A stretch of 64,000 bases of DNA from Bradyrhizobium sp. 190 (lineage in GTDB: Bacteria > Pseudomonadota > Alphaproteobacteria > Rhizobiales > Xanthobacteraceae): assembly GCF_023073415.1 (NCBI RefSeq), contig NZ_JADPJL010000008.1, forward strand, positions 186,001-250,000, read 5' to 3'. Numbering within the stretch: the stretch's first letter is position 1; every line of letters begins with the position of its first letter. Below are positions 37,421-46,857 of the stretch, piece by piece. The position numbers and the translations under genes are program-made. The notes below the pieces were generated by a model. The model worked only from the letters and a program-made list of their open reading frames with translations. It ran no database searches and had not been told where the DNA came from.

Positions 37421-39352
37421 TCATTCCGCCGCCTCCGCCATCGGCGCATCATGGCCGAGATCGACCACCCGGAGCGTAGTGCGGATGCGCTGGGTGGTGC
37501 CGTCCTGGAATCGGATAACAGTATCGACGGGAATATCGCTCTTGCCGCCATAGATCGCGTCGATGATATCTGCGTATTTCTCGTTGATGACGCTGCGGCG
37601 GACCTTTCGGGTGCGGGTCAGTTCGCCGTCGTCGGCGTCGAGTTCCTTGTAGAGCAGCAGGAAGCGCGAGATGCGTTGAGGAGGCGGCAGCGTGGCGTTG
37701 ACGCCCTCGACCTCCTTGCGGAGCAGCGCATAGACCTCGGGGCGCGAGGAAAGATCGGTATAGGTCGTGAACGAGATGCGGTTCTTCTCCGCCCATTTCG
37801 AGATGATCGAGTAGCGGATGCAGATCATCGCCGCCAGCGTGTCGCGGCCGGCGCCGAGCACGACCGTCTCGGCGATGTAGGGCGAGAACTTCAGCTTGTT
37901 TTCCAGATATTGCGGCGAGAAGCGCTCGCCGCGCGAGGTCTCCGCGAGATCCTTGATGCGGTCGATGACGACGAGTTGCCTGTCAGCATTGAAATAGCCC
38001 GCGTCGCCCGAGTGCATCCAGCCATCCTTCATGTCGGCGGCCGAGGCTTCCGGATTCTTGTAGTAGCCGAGATACATGTTGGGATGGCGCACGACGATTT
38101 CGCCGATGCCGTTGACATCCGGGTTGTCGACGCGGATCTCGATGTCGCCGCCCATCGGCACGCCGGTGGTGTCCGGATCGACCTTGTCGAAAGGATGCAG
38201 CGTGTAGGCGCCGAGCAGTTCGGTCTGGCCATAGAGGGTGCGCAGCGGCACGCCCATGGCCCGGAAGAACTTGAAGGTATCCGGCCCGAGCGCGGCGCCG
38301 CCGGTCGCGGCCGAGCGCAGCCGCGTGAAGCCGAGCCGGTCGCGCAGCGCGCGGAACAGGAGCTGGTCGGCCAGAACAGAATGCTTGCCCTGCGCCAGCG
38401 CCGAGAGTCCGGTCTTCATGCCGATATCGAAGAGTTTTTGCTTGAGCGGCGAGGAGTCCATCACGCCGGCGCGCACGTCAGCGGCAATCGATTCCCAGAG
38501 CCGCGGCGCGAACAGCACGAAGGTCGGCGCGATCTCGCGGAAATCGTGCATCATGGTCTCTGGCTCTTCGACGAAGTTCACCTTCATCCGGCAGAGCAGC
38601 CCTTTGCCGAGCGCGTAGACCTGTTCCATGATCCAGGGCAGCGGCAGCACCGAGACATATTCGTCGTCCGGTCCCTTCGGATCGAACGCCAGATAGGTCG
38701 CGCAATGCTTGAGGACGCGTCCCGCCGCCAGCATCGCCAGCTTGGGGTTGGCCGTCGTGCCCGAGGTGGTGCAGAGGATCGCGACATCTTCGCCGTGGGT
38801 CTTATCGACCAGCCGGTCGTAAAGGCCGGGCTCGCGCGCGGCGCGGTCGCGACCCATCGTGGCGAGCTTCTCGGCCTCCATCAGCCGCGGATCGTCGTAC
38901 TTCCGCATCCCGCGCGGATCGGAATAGACGATGTGCTTGAGGTTCGGCGCGCGGTCGGCCAGCGCCAGCAGCTTGTCGACCTGCTCCTCGTCTTCGGCAA
39001 ACACCAGTTTGGCGTCGCCATAACTGAGCAGATAGGCCGCTTCCTCGTCCAGCACGTCGCGGTAAAGGCCGAGGCTCATGGCGCCAACAGCATGCGTTGC
39101 GATTTCCGCGGCCACCCAGTCCGGGCGGTTGTCACCGATGATGCCGATGACGTCGCCGCGCCCGAGACCCAATTCGATCATGCCGAGCGCGAAATCATGC
39201 ACGCGGGTCTGATAGTCGTTCCAGGTGAAGACGCGCCACAGCCCGAGATCCTTTTCGCGCAACGCAATCTCGCCGCCGTGCTCCTTCGCGTTGAGGCGCA
39301 ACAGCTTCGGAAAAGTATCCGCCTGGGCGGCGCGTCCGGCGTAATCCATCAT
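37421..39352 (-). CDS. Long-chain acyl-CoA synthetase (AMP-binding)
   Basis: A 643-residue adenylate-forming ligase. ILCTTSGTTANPKLAML is the ATP loop at about residues 195-211, TLYGQTELLGAY lies near 375-386, and GDAGYFNADRQLVVIDRIKD is the adenylation/thiolation hinge near 455. It begins DYAGRAAQADTFPKLLRLN, typical of ligases placed inside liv operons. Its start overlaps the livG stop by 4 bases, so uptake and CoA activation of the same carboxylate are probably coupled. Confidence 0.88.
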   Translation of the reverse strand: MMDYAGRAAQADTFPKLLRLNAKEHGGEIALREKDLGLWRVFTWNDYQTRVHDFALGMIELGLGRGDVIGIIGDNRPDWVAAEIATHAVGAMSLGLYRDVLDEEAAYLLSYGDAKLVFAEDEEQVDKLLALADRAPNLKHIVYSDPRGMRKYDDPRLMEAEKLATMGRDRAAREPGLYDRLVDKTHGEDVAILCTTSGTTANPKLAMLAAGRVLKHCATYLAFDPKGPDDEYVSVLPLPWIMEQVYALGKGLLCRMKVNFVEEPETMMHDFREIAPTFVLFAPRLWESIAADVRAGVMDSSPLKQKLFDIGMKTGLSALAQGKHSVLADQLLFRALRDRLGFTRLRSAATGGAALGPDTFKFFRAMGVPLRTLYGQTELLGAYTLHPFDKVDPDTTGVPMGGDIEIRVDNPDVNGIGEIVVRHPNMYLGYYKNPEASAADMKDGWMHSGDAGYFNADRQLVVIDRIKDLAETSRGERFSPQYLENKLKFSPYIAETVVLGAGRDTLAAMICIRYSIISKWAEKNRISFTTYTDLSSRPEVYALLRKEVEGVNATLPPPQRISRFLLLYKELDADDGELTRTRKVRRSVINEKYADIIDAIYGGKSDIPVDTVIRFQDGTTQRIRTTLRVVDLGHDAPMAEAAE

Positions 39353-40170
39353 GCCGCGCTCTCCCGAGGTGCGGGCGTATCGTCGGGGTCGACGAGAGCC
39401 TCGTCCTCTTCACCGAGATAGGCGCGCTTCACATGGGGATCGGCGAGCACGGACGCCGGATCGCCCTCGGCGATCTTGCGGCCGAAATCCAGCACCATGA
39501 CGCGGTGGGAGATATCCATCACCACACCCATGTCGTGCTCGATCATCATGACGGTCATGCCGAACTCTTCGTTGAGATCGACGATGTAGCGCGCCATGTC
39601 CTCCTTTTCCTCGAAGTTCATGCCGGCCATCGGCTCGTCGAGCAGGATCAGCTGTGGCTCCAGCGCCATCGCGCGGGCGAGCTCGACGCGCTTGCGCAGG
39701 CCGTAGGGCAGGGTGCCGGCGGTGGCCTTGCGCACCGACTGCAGGTCGAGGAAATCGATGATCTCCTCCACCTTGCGGCGGTGCTCGAGTTCCTCGCGCC
39801 GCGCGCCGGTCAGCCAGTACAGCGAGCCCGTGATGAAATTGTTCTTCAGGAGATGGTGCCGCCCGACCATGATGTTGTCGAGCACGCTCATATGATGGAA
39901 CAGCGCCAGGTTCTGGAAAGTGCGGCCGATGCCAAGCCGGGGCCGCGCGTTCGGATTGAGGCCGGTGATGTCCTTGCCGCGGTAGAACAGCTTGCCTTCG
40001 GTAGGCTTGTAACGACCCGAAATGCAATTGACGATCGAGGTCTTGCCGGCGCCGTTCGGGCCGATGATCGAGAACAATTCGCCCTCGTTCACGCCGAAGG
40101 AGACTTCGGTCAGCGCACGGACGCCACCGAAGCGCAGAGACACCCCGCGCACTTCCAACGTGTAAGCCAC
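39349..40170 (-). CDS. livG: Liv-type ABC transporter ATP-binding protein
   Basis: A 273-residue ATPase of the LivG type. GPNGAGKTSIVNCISG is Walker A. The LivG-specific insert GIGRTFQNLALFHHMSVLDN follows, then TLPYGLRKRVELARAMALEP as the signature region and LILLDEPMAGM as Walker B. It is the first gene of the six-gene operon and reads away from the Crp/Fnr-type regulator. Confidence 0.92.
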   Translation of the reverse strand: MAYTLEVRGVSLRFGGVRALTEVSFGVNEGELFSIIGPNGAGKTSIVNCISGRYKPTEGKLFYRGKDITGLNPNARPRLGIGRTFQNLALFHHMSVLDNIMVGRHHLLKNNFITGSLYWLTGARREELEHRRKVEEIIDFLDLQSVRKATAGTLPYGLRKRVELARAMALEPQLILLDEPMAGMNFEEKEDMARYIVDLNEEFGMTVMMIEHDMGVVMDISHRVMVLDFGRKIAEGDPASVLADPHVKRAYLGEEDEALVDPDDTPAPRESAA

Positions 40171-40476
40171 TCATTCCCTCCAGATACGGCGCCTGAGCAG
40201 CGCTCTTTATCTATCGTTTGCAATCGCATGCGATCCTACATCGGCGGTGACGGGCAAGCCATCCGACTATCGGTAGCGGCCGATGCCCGCGTCACGCGTG
40301 GTAGCGTCGCACCCCCGCCACCGCGCCATAGGCCGCGCGCACCGAGGTGGCTCTCCTTAGGGCAATGCGATAGTTTGAAATGTCTTTTGCCTGACAATTG
40401 GTCGGGAAATTTCGCCAGGCTGCTTCTGCTGCAGTGCAGCACAGGAATCGATGGGGACGCGACGGTCGATGCGATC
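40171..40476. promoter_or_regulatory. Divergent region between livG operon and Crp/Fnr regulator
   Basis: 306 bases with no convincing gene; the plus-strand frame is open far upstream but only as a shadow of livG. Both promoters should be here. I looked for a TTGAT-N4-ATCAA or TGTGA-N6-TCACA palindrome bound by Crp/Fnr proteins and found none that is convincing by eye. Confidence 0.35.
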
Positions 40477-41151
40477 ATGATTGCTGCGGATTACCTCAAG
40501 CGCATCGCGGCCTGGTCGCGCGAACTGAACGAACGGGAAATCGAGATCGCCCGCGCCGGCATCGTGGAGAAATCCTATCGCGCCAATGAGCATATTTTCA
40601 TGCGCGGCGATGCCTTCGACTACTGGACCGGCATCGTCACGGGTCTTGCCCGGATGAGTACCGTGTCGAGCGGCGGCAAGGCTGCGACGTTTGCCGGCCT
40701 CACGGCAGGCGCCTGGTTTGGCGAGGGCTCGGTGCTGAAGAGCGAGCCGCGCCGTTACGACGTGGTCGCGTTGCGCGATACCAGGCTGGCGCTGATGGAC
40801 CGCAGCACCTTCTTCTGGCTGTTCGAGAACAGCGTCGCGTTCAACCGCTTTCTGGTCCGGCAGCTCAACGAGCGGCTCGGCCAGTTCATTGGCGCGGTGG
40901 AACATGGCCGCACGCTGGATGCCACCAGCCGCGTCGCGCGCTCGATCGCCTCGCTGTTCAACCCGATCCTCTATCCGGACATGACGCGCCATCTCGAGAT
41001 CACGCAGGAAGAAATCGGAGCGCTGTCCGGTATTTCGCGGCAAAACGCCAACCAGTGCCTGAAGCGGCTGGAGAAGGAAGGCTTGCTGCGGCTCGAATAT
41101 GGCGGTGTCACCATTACCGAACTCGAACGCTTGCGTCAGCACGGCGAGTGA
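40477..41151 (+). CDS. Crp/Fnr-family transcriptional regulator
   Basis: A 224-residue regulator. The N-terminal cyclic-nucleotide-binding-like beta barrel includes YRANEHIFMRGDAFDY, GAWFGEGSVL and a dimerisation helix (FLVRQLNERLGQFIG). The C-terminal winged helix has ITQEEIGALSGISRQNANQC as its recognition motif at about residues 175-194. No Fnr-type cysteine cluster is seen near the N-terminus, so oxygen sensing through an iron-sulfur cluster is unlikely. The ATG at 40477 (MIAADYLKRI) fits the domain boundary. It probably controls the divergent livG operon. Confidence 0.82.
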   Translation: MIAADYLKRIAAWSRELNEREIEIARAGIVEKSYRANEHIFMRGDAFDYWTGIVTGLARMSTVSSGGKAATFAGLTAGAWFGEGSVLKSEPRRYDVVALRDTRLALMDRSTFFWLFENSVAFNRFLVRQLNERLGQFIGAVEHGRTLDATSRVARSIASLFNPILYPDMTRHLEITQEEIGALSGISRQNANQCLKRLEKEGLLRLEYGGVTITELERLRQHGE

Positions 41152-41267
41152 CGCCACCGCGCGCATCGAGCTTCCAGCAGGCACTAAAGGTCTGATTTCA
41201 AACGACTATGACATTAGACTTGGCCCCCGGGGCGTGCGCGGTAGAAGGCCGTCTCGATGAGCAATCT

Positions 41268-43352
41268 CTATGCGTGCTTTCGTTTGATCACGATGATCCG
41301 ATCATTAACCGCTACGAGCTTAGCCAAAAGCGCGGCTGGCGGATTGGCATGGACTGGCACCGCGACGTAATTCTGATCTCCGATCCCGATCTCGACAGGC
41401 GCTTCTGACCACGCGAACTCGTCCTTAATGGCGGCGGGGACCAGGACGAACACGCTTAGATCCGATCTCGTCCGAATCGCTTCAGGATGAGTGCGGAGTA
41501 GAGCGTTGAGTTCGATCGAATGAACACCTAGGAGGGTAAACAATCGGCTGAGACCCTCGGCGCCGAGTACCGCATCTGCGGGTCGCGGGACATAGGATGT
41601 GGCGCCCCTGAAGATGTCGTCTACCTTTGTAAATCTCGCCTCCGGACGTTGTTGGCCGTAGGGTTTCAGGCCCTCGGCCACCACGCCGATGCGACTGCGA
41701 TCCACGCGCAAGTTGGGCAAGCTGAATTCAACTTGCGATGCGATCGTGTCGAAGTTGGCGGCCTGCTCGAATATCGCGTCACGCGATGCGACCGGTATCC
41801 TGCGCCCATCGTCATCCTGTACGAAAAGACGCGTGAAATTCCCCTCGAACACGCCCTGGTTTCCCCGGCCGTAGGAGGTCATCAATTGCTTCGTTTCCCT
41901 GAAATAACCGGCGAGCTGAGCATTAACAATTGGTGCGGGCTGCCCGTTGATGGCAACATGGAACGCAAGCAAGACCGAGAAAGCCACGGCCGCTAGCCGA
42001 AGAGCGACGCCGCGTTTCCAAAGCGTCTGCAGCAGGACGAGGCTCAGGAACAAGCCTAGCGGTTCGGAGAAGATGATGTCCTGCCCCTGCATTCCCCGAC
42101 TGAAAACGACGACGGACAAGACGAAGAGAAGAAAAATCACCCCTAGAATTGCAAGCTCGCCATAGTTTGACGACCGCCGCTGGCAAACGACGAGCGCGCC
42201 TACCATCGCCGCTGGCAAAAGGAACAGAAGGGGAGCGCTCGTGAACTTCTGCCACAGCGGTGCCGGGTTGCCGAGGAGGGTCGGATCTACCGTACCAAGG
42301 AAGGCGACCTTGACGATGGATAATGCGTAAAAGGCACCCGTGAACAGGTTTGAAAAAACAAGCATCAGCAGCGGAATCGAAAGAAGAACTCCCAACCCCA
42401 TCAAGTTCGCAAAGGAGCCGAAGCGATATCCCAAGCTTTCCGGCTTTTTGAAAAACTCGGTCAGCAGCATCGGGATAATCAAGGCCAAACCAGTGACGAT
42501 GCAAAGCGGCGTGATCGAGAACGATGTTCGAGAGTGATAGACGTGCGCCGGCAAGTCCAGAAAGAAGGCGAGCACGACGAAGGCGACGTATAGAGAGATC
42601 GAGACACCCGCGATTATTCGATTGCTCCGCGGCGACAATCGCCCAAATGCAGACAAGCTACTGTCCCGGAGCATCATCAAGAGCGCAAACAGTGGTACGG
42701 CGGCAATGGTTGGAAGAATTAGAATTTTGGTGCTGAACGCCAGTCCGGCAAACATGCCGGAAGCAACCGCCAGAATCGATGATCGCAACGCTCTGTTCGC
42801 ATCGACGGCAATCAGTGCAACGTACAGACTGCATGATGCATAAAAGAGGCTGAAAAGGTCGGTCCGAAACAGGATCGTCTGATATGCGAGTGATCGCGAA
42901 CCTGCAAAGAATAGAAATGCCAAGATCATGAGCAACGGCCCGGCGCGGGTAACCTTGGCTAGTGCGAGCGCGAGCAGCAGCGCGCAGCCGACGGCGAGGA
43001 ACGCCAGATGCCCGCGAAGAAATTGGATCAGTTCGGCAACACCGAGCAATGGATTGGCCCAGCTATACATTGCGGTGTAGTCCCGCATATGCACTAGCCC
43101 AACTAGTTGGCCGAACCACTGGCTCCAGGACAGCATCAAGTACATCCCGCCCGCCGGATGGGTCACTTGGTCAGGGAGCATGCCGCCTTGGATCAAAAGC
43201 GCGTCGAGCGCTGTGACTTGATCCATGTCGTCGGTGGAGTAGTACGGATAGAGCGCGGTATTGTGCCGGAAAATCACGAACGAAACCGCTGCCAGCAATA
43301 CTAAGCAGCACCAGACCCAAGGTCGCCGTGTCTTGATGTTTTGTGCTGGCAT
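41268..43352 (-). CDS. Polytopic membrane protein, GT-C glycosyltransferase-like
   Basis: A protein of about 694 residues with about 12-13 membrane helices between residues 12 and 480, then a soluble C-terminal domain of about 200 residues. An acidic pair occurs in the first periplasmic loop (YYSTDDMDQVTALDALL), where GT-C enzymes using polyprenyl-phosphate sugars keep their catalytic aspartates. The start at 43352 (MPAQNIKTRR) is preferred because the upstream 68 residues look like a shadow. By eye it is more AT-rich than its neighbours. Transfer of a sugar or membrane-lipid-linked unit is plausible; the donor is unknown. Confidence 0.6.
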   Translation of the reverse strand: MPAQNIKTRRPWVWCCLVLLAAVSFVIFRHNTALYPYYSTDDMDQVTALDALLIQGGMLPDQVTHPAGGMYLMLSWSQWFGQLVGLVHMRDYTAMYSWANPLLGVAELIQFLRGHLAFLAVGCALLLALALAKVTRAGPLLMILAFLFFAGSRSLAYQTILFRTDLFSLFYASCSLYVALIAVDANRALRSSILAVASGMFAGLAFSTKILILPTIAAVPLFALLMMLRDSSLSAFGRLSPRSNRIIAGVSISLYVAFVVLAFFLDLPAHVYHSRTSFSITPLCIVTGLALIIPMLLTEFFKKPESLGYRFGSFANLMGLGVLLSIPLLMLVFSNLFTGAFYALSIVKVAFLGTVDPTLLGNPAPLWQKFTSAPLLFLLPAAMVGALVVCQRRSSNYGELAILGVIFLLFVLSVVVFSRGMQGQDIIFSEPLGLFLSLVLLQTLWKRGVALRLAAVAFSVLLAFHVAINGQPAPIVNAQLAGYFRETKQLMTSYGRGNQGVFEGNFTRLFVQDDDGRRIPVASRDAIFEQAANFDTIASQVEFSLPNLRVDRSRIGVVAEGLKPYGQQRPEARFTKVDDIFRGATSYVPRPADAVLGAEGLSRLFTLLGVHSIELNALLRTHPEAIRTRSDLSVFVLVPAAIKDEFAWSEAPVEIGIGDQNYVAVPVHANPPAALLAKLVAVNDRIIVIKRKHA

Positions 43353-43723
43353 CTCGCACACGCGCGACCGCCCTTTCCGTGACACTTCTTGGTCTTCGAT
43401 CGCATCTATAACCGATCCATGCCCGAACCTCGGCGACCGGTCAACTACCGGGAGCTTGCCGCCCCTCCTGCAACAAGGGCGCGTAAGCAGCGAATCGGCC
43501 TTCTTGTCGGGGCTGACGAGGGGAGGCGCTGAGTGAGGCGCGTGCTCGTTTACCAACCAATCGCGCCGCGCGGGAGTGCTCTACAACCACCAACGATATG
43601 CCTGCTGACAACCATACGGAGGCGCCACAACAATACGTTGCTAAGCGCGCTCTATCAATTTACAGGAGGCATCCCTTCCGTTAGGAATAGCCCGGTTCGA
43701 CTGCCTAGGAGCGGATTCCATCG
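43353..43723. other. 371-base intergenic region between divergent glycan genes
   Basis: No supported gene. It should hold the promoters of the GT-C-like gene and the FkbM gene. It is less GC-rich than most of the window. An AGGAG lies about 10 bases before the ATG at 43724 and is the likely ribosome site for the next gene. Confidence 0.4.
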
Positions 43724-44566
43724 ATGAAGACGACCCATAAAATCGGCGCCGCGCGCGCGATTTATCGCGCGGTTCACGCCGGTCGCACGCTGCTGGGTCG
43801 AACCGATCGAGAGATTTTTGTCAGAGATGGAATTAGTTACGACCTGGACCTTTCGCAGGGAATAGATTTTGCAATCTATCTCGGAGGCATGTTCGAGCCC
43901 AGTACCGCGATCGCCTTGAGCAAATTAACGGAACCCTCTTCGCTCGTGCTCGATATCGGCGCCAACATCGGGGCGCACACATTGCGTTTGGCCAAACTGG
44001 TCGGTCCGAAGGGCCGGGTTTTGGCGTTCGAGCCGACGGATTTTGCGTTCCGCAAGCTTCGACGGAACCTGGATCTCAATCCATCGCTTGCGTCTCGGGT
44101 GGATGCGTTTCATTGCTTCTTGACCGCCACGGATGGAACCGTCGTTCCGGATGCCATCTACTCCAGTTGGCCTTTGGTAGCGGAGGCAGGACTGCACCCT
44201 AAGCACCTTGGTCGCGAAATGCAGACGGATTCAGCGCAGGCGCGGAGTCTGGACAGCATTCTAGCCGAGCATGCTGACCGAAAAGTGCACTTGGTAAAGC
44301 TTGATGTGGACGGGTTCGAATGTGACGTGCTTCGCGGCGCGCCGTCATTGCTTCGCGATGCTCGCCCGACCTTCGTGATGGAATTGGCGCCCTATGTGCT
44401 CGACGAACGGGGCACCTCACTAGACCAACTCCTCTCTTACTTCATCCCCAATGGGTATATCTTCTACCACGAGAGGACGCAGAAGCGTCTGCCTTCGACA
44501 GCAAAAGAGTTGCAGGCGCTGGTCGCGAGCGGCGAAAGCATGAACGTCATCGCCCGCGTCACCTGA
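43724..44566 (+). CDS. FkbM-family methyltransferase
   Basis: A 280-residue SAM-dependent methyltransferase of the FkbM family. LVLDIGANIGAHTLRLAKL at about residues 73-91 is motif I; RVLAFEPTDFAFRKLRRNL is the acidic strand after it; HLVKLDVDGFECDVLRGA at about 192-209 is the FkbM core, and MELAPYVL follows. Such enzymes methylate hydroxyl groups of surface sugars and natural products. It leads a plus-strand run with the fusion protein and another methyltransferase. Confidence 0.85.
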   Translation: MKTTHKIGAARAIYRAVHAGRTLLGRTDREIFVRDGISYDLDLSQGIDFAIYLGGMFEPSTAIALSKLTEPSSLVLDIGANIGAHTLRLAKLVGPKGRVLAFEPTDFAFRKLRRNLDLNPSLASRVDAFHCFLTATDGTVVPDAIYSSWPLVAEAGLHPKHLGREMQTDSAQARSLDSILAEHADRKVHLVKLDVDGFECDVLRGAPSLLRDARPTFVMELAPYVLDERGTSLDQLLSYFIPNGYIFYHERTQKRLPSTAKELQALVASGESMNVIARVT

Positions 44567-44626
44567 TGCCTGCGCAGCCGTCCGTCGAAAATGTAAGCCG
44601 CACTCTAGCAAGAGGCGGGTGTCAAC

Positions 44627-46102
44627 TTGGACGCCACAATGAACCCAGCGCAATCCAGCATTTCACCACCGGTCGGCAATTTGCGAAAGAGGGAATTCCT
44701 GCAATACGCCGAAAGCAGCCCGAAGGGTGGTGATCGTCTCAGCAAGTTCAACGCCGCCTATCGCGAAGACGACCGCAAGTTCATGCGATTCCTGATCCCA
44801 CCCGGTAAGCGGGTACTGGAACTTGGTTGTGGCCAAGGCGAGTTGCTCGCTGCGCTGAAACCATCCTACGGGGTCGGAATAGACTTCAGCGTCAATACGA
44901 TTGCTAAAGCCAGGGAGTTGCATCCAGACCTGCATTTTGTTCTCGGCGACGTAGAAAATCCGGCAACGTTGGCCGGCATCGAGGATCCGTTCGATTACAT
45001 CGTGATCGCTGATACCATCGGGATGTTCGAGGACATCGACGGCACATTGAGACTTGTGCATCATTTGTGCACTCCATCCACGCGGATCATAATCTCCTAT
45101 TACTCACATTTGTGGGAGCCGATCCTGAAAGTCGCCGAGCTGCTGCGTCTGCGTAGAAGGCGACCGAAGATCAATTATATTGCCACCGTCGATTTCCTGA
45201 ACCTGATGGATATCGCGGATTTCGAAGTGATTAGCCAAGAGCAGCGCCAATTGATACCGCTGCGCTGGTTCGGAATTGGTTCGTTCGTCAATCGCTTCAT
45301 CGCGCCGCTGCCAGTGATCAGGCATTTATGCCTCCGAACCTACCTCGTCGGACGTCCGGTCCTGAAGTTTCCGGACCGGAAATATTCCGTGAGCATCGTC
45401 ATTCCCTGTCGAAACGAGAAAGGCAATATCGAAAGCGCTATACTGCGGATGCCGAGGTTCGCCGCCAAGCAGGAAATTCTGTTCGTGGAAGGAAATTCCA
45501 GCGACGGCACGTTCGAAGAGTGCGAGCGGGTACGCGATGCATATAAGGACAACTGGGACATCAAAGTGCTGAAGCAGGATGGAAAGGGTAAGGGGGATGC
45601 GGTTCGAAAAGGTTTCGCCAGCGCTACCGGCGACGTGCTGATGATTCTCGATGCAGATCTGACGATGCCTCCTGAAGCACTGCCGAAATATCATTCGTTA
45701 ATCGAGACCGGCAAGGCAGAATTCGTCAACGGCACCCGCCTGATCTACCCAATGGAAAACGAGGCGATGCGATCACTCAATCTCATCGCCAACCGCTGCT
45801 TTGCCTATCTATTCAGCTACCTCGTAAACACCCGGCTCACCGACACGCTATGCGGCACCAAAGTCCTTTTGCGAAAAGATTACGAAGTGCTGGCGCGGGA
45901 GCGCGAATACTTCGGCAACTTCGATCCGTTCGGGGATTTTGATCTGATCTTCGGTGCCGCGAAACAGAATCTGAAAATCGTCGAAACTGCGATCCACTAC
46001 AAGGCCCGCACTTTTGGCGAAACCCAGATATCTCGATTTCGGGACGGTTGGTTGCTGTTGAGAATGGTGTGGTTCGCCTACCGCAAGCTCAAGGCCATTT
46101 GA
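44627..46102 (+). CDS. Methyltransferase-glycosyltransferase family 2 fusion
   Basis: A 491-residue protein with two domains. Residues about 50-235 form a SAM-dependent methyltransferase-like domain: RVLELGCGQGELLAAL, VGIDFSVNTIAKARE, and YIVIADTIGMFEDI. Residues about 250-490 form a family 2 glycosyltransferase: VSIVIPCRNEKGNIESA, LFVEGNSSDGTFEECER, GKGDAVRKGFASATGDVL, and MILDADLTMPPE with the metal-binding DxD-type site. DPFGDFDLIFGAA is near the end. Start is TTG 44627 (AGAGG 11 bases upstream) or ATG 44639. It may methylate and then extend a glycan or polyprenyl-linked sugar. Confidence 0.8.
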   Translation: MDATMNPAQSSISPPVGNLRKREFLQYAESSPKGGDRLSKFNAAYREDDRKFMRFLIPPGKRVLELGCGQGELLAALKPSYGVGIDFSVNTIAKARELHPDLHFVLGDVENPATLAGIEDPFDYIVIADTIGMFEDIDGTLRLVHHLCTPSTRIIISYYSHLWEPILKVAELLRLRRRRPKINYIATVDFLNLMDIADFEVISQEQRQLIPLRWFGIGSFVNRFIAPLPVIRHLCLRTYLVGRPVLKFPDRKYSVSIVIPCRNEKGNIESAILRMPRFAAKQEILFVEGNSSDGTFEECERVRDAYKDNWDIKVLKQDGKGKGDAVRKGFASATGDVLMILDADLTMPPEALPKYHSLIETGKAEFVNGTRLIYPMENEAMRSLNLIANRCFAYLFSYLVNTRLTDTLCGTKVLLRKDYEVLAREREYFGNFDPFGDFDLIFGAAKQNLKIVETAIHYKARTFGETQISRFRDGWLLLRMVWFAYRKLKAI

Positions 46103-46107
46103 TTGTT

Positions 46108-46857
46108 ATGACGCAGAGCGCAATCGGTTTGAATCAACGCCAGGTCATCCATCGGCAAGTCTGGGCGCGGAAGAAAGCGCTACGCGCTCTCTATCATGAC
46201 TTTCACCGGCAGCTGTTTGAAAACTGTCCGGCGGGTAGCGTTCTCGACATCGGCGGAGGAACTGCTCACATCAAGGAATCTCGCCCCGATGTCGTTTCCG
46301 CCGACATCTTATCCTTTCCGGGTATCGACGTGGTCGCCGATGCTCACCGGCTTCCTTTCCGGAATGAAATCTTTGACGGCGTCGTGATGCTCGATGTCCT
46401 GCATCATCTGGAACGCCCGATCGAATTCCTCAAGGAGGCGTCGCGCGTCTTGAAGCCCGGCGGGTGTCTCGCGATGATCGAGCCGGCGATGACGACAATC
46501 GCGCGCAGGTTCTACGATCGGTTTCACGAAGAACCCGTGGACATGAACGCCGATCCATTCGCGCTTGTCGCAATCGATCCCGATCGTGATCCGTTCGATG
46601 CCAATCAGGCAATTCCCACATTGTTGTTCGCCACTGCTCCCGCGTGCAGGCGTATCGAACAGACCGTTCCGTCGTTGCGGGTACGCACCGTCGAATGGCA
46701 CAGCCTTTTCGCCTATCCGATGAGCGGCGGATTCCAGAAATGGTCGTTGATTCCGGGCTCACTGGTCGGCCCGATGCTGGCACTTGAAAGAAAGGTGCCA
46801 GCTCCAGTCCGAAAACATTTAGCATTCCGGATGATGATTGTCCTGCAACGTATATAG
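46108..46857 (+). CDS. Class I SAM-dependent methyltransferase
   Basis: A 249-residue protein with a methyltransferase core: SVLDIGGGTAHIKES (motif I), VVADAHRLPFRNEIFDGVVM, LDVLHHLERPIEFLKEASR and VLKPGGCLAMIEP, in the order seen in Methyltransf_11 proteins such as UbiE. The ATG at 46108 lies 5 bases after the fusion gene stop, so they are cotranscribed. The C-terminal 90 residues are not recognisable. The acceptor is probably a sugar or a lipid-linked intermediate of the same cluster. Confidence 0.78.
   Translation: MTQSAIGLNQRQVIHRQVWARKKALRALYHDFHRQLFENCPAGSVLDIGGGTAHIKESRPDVVSADILSFPGIDVVADAHRLPFRNEIFDGVVMLDVLHHLERPIEFLKEASRVLKPGGCLAMIEPAMTTIARRFYDRFHEEPVDMNADPFALVAIDPDRDPFDANQAIPTLLFATAPACRRIEQTVPSLRVRTVEWHSLFAYPMSGGFQKWSLIPGSLVGPMLALERKVPAPVRKHLAFRMMIVLQRI

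Noticed and set aside
37451..39421. 656-codon plus-strand frame opposite the acyl-CoA synthetase
   Set aside because: The minus-strand product carries all ligase motifs; the antisense frame shows none and is a GC-bias shadow.
39433..40476. Long N-terminal extension of the Crp/Fnr regulator
   Set aside because: The open frame upstream of 40477 is the shadow of livG; the regulator domain begins at MIAADYLKRI.
43533..43727. 64-codon frame upstream of the FkbM gene
   Set aside because: Low-complexity composition with no ribosome site; more likely leader DNA.
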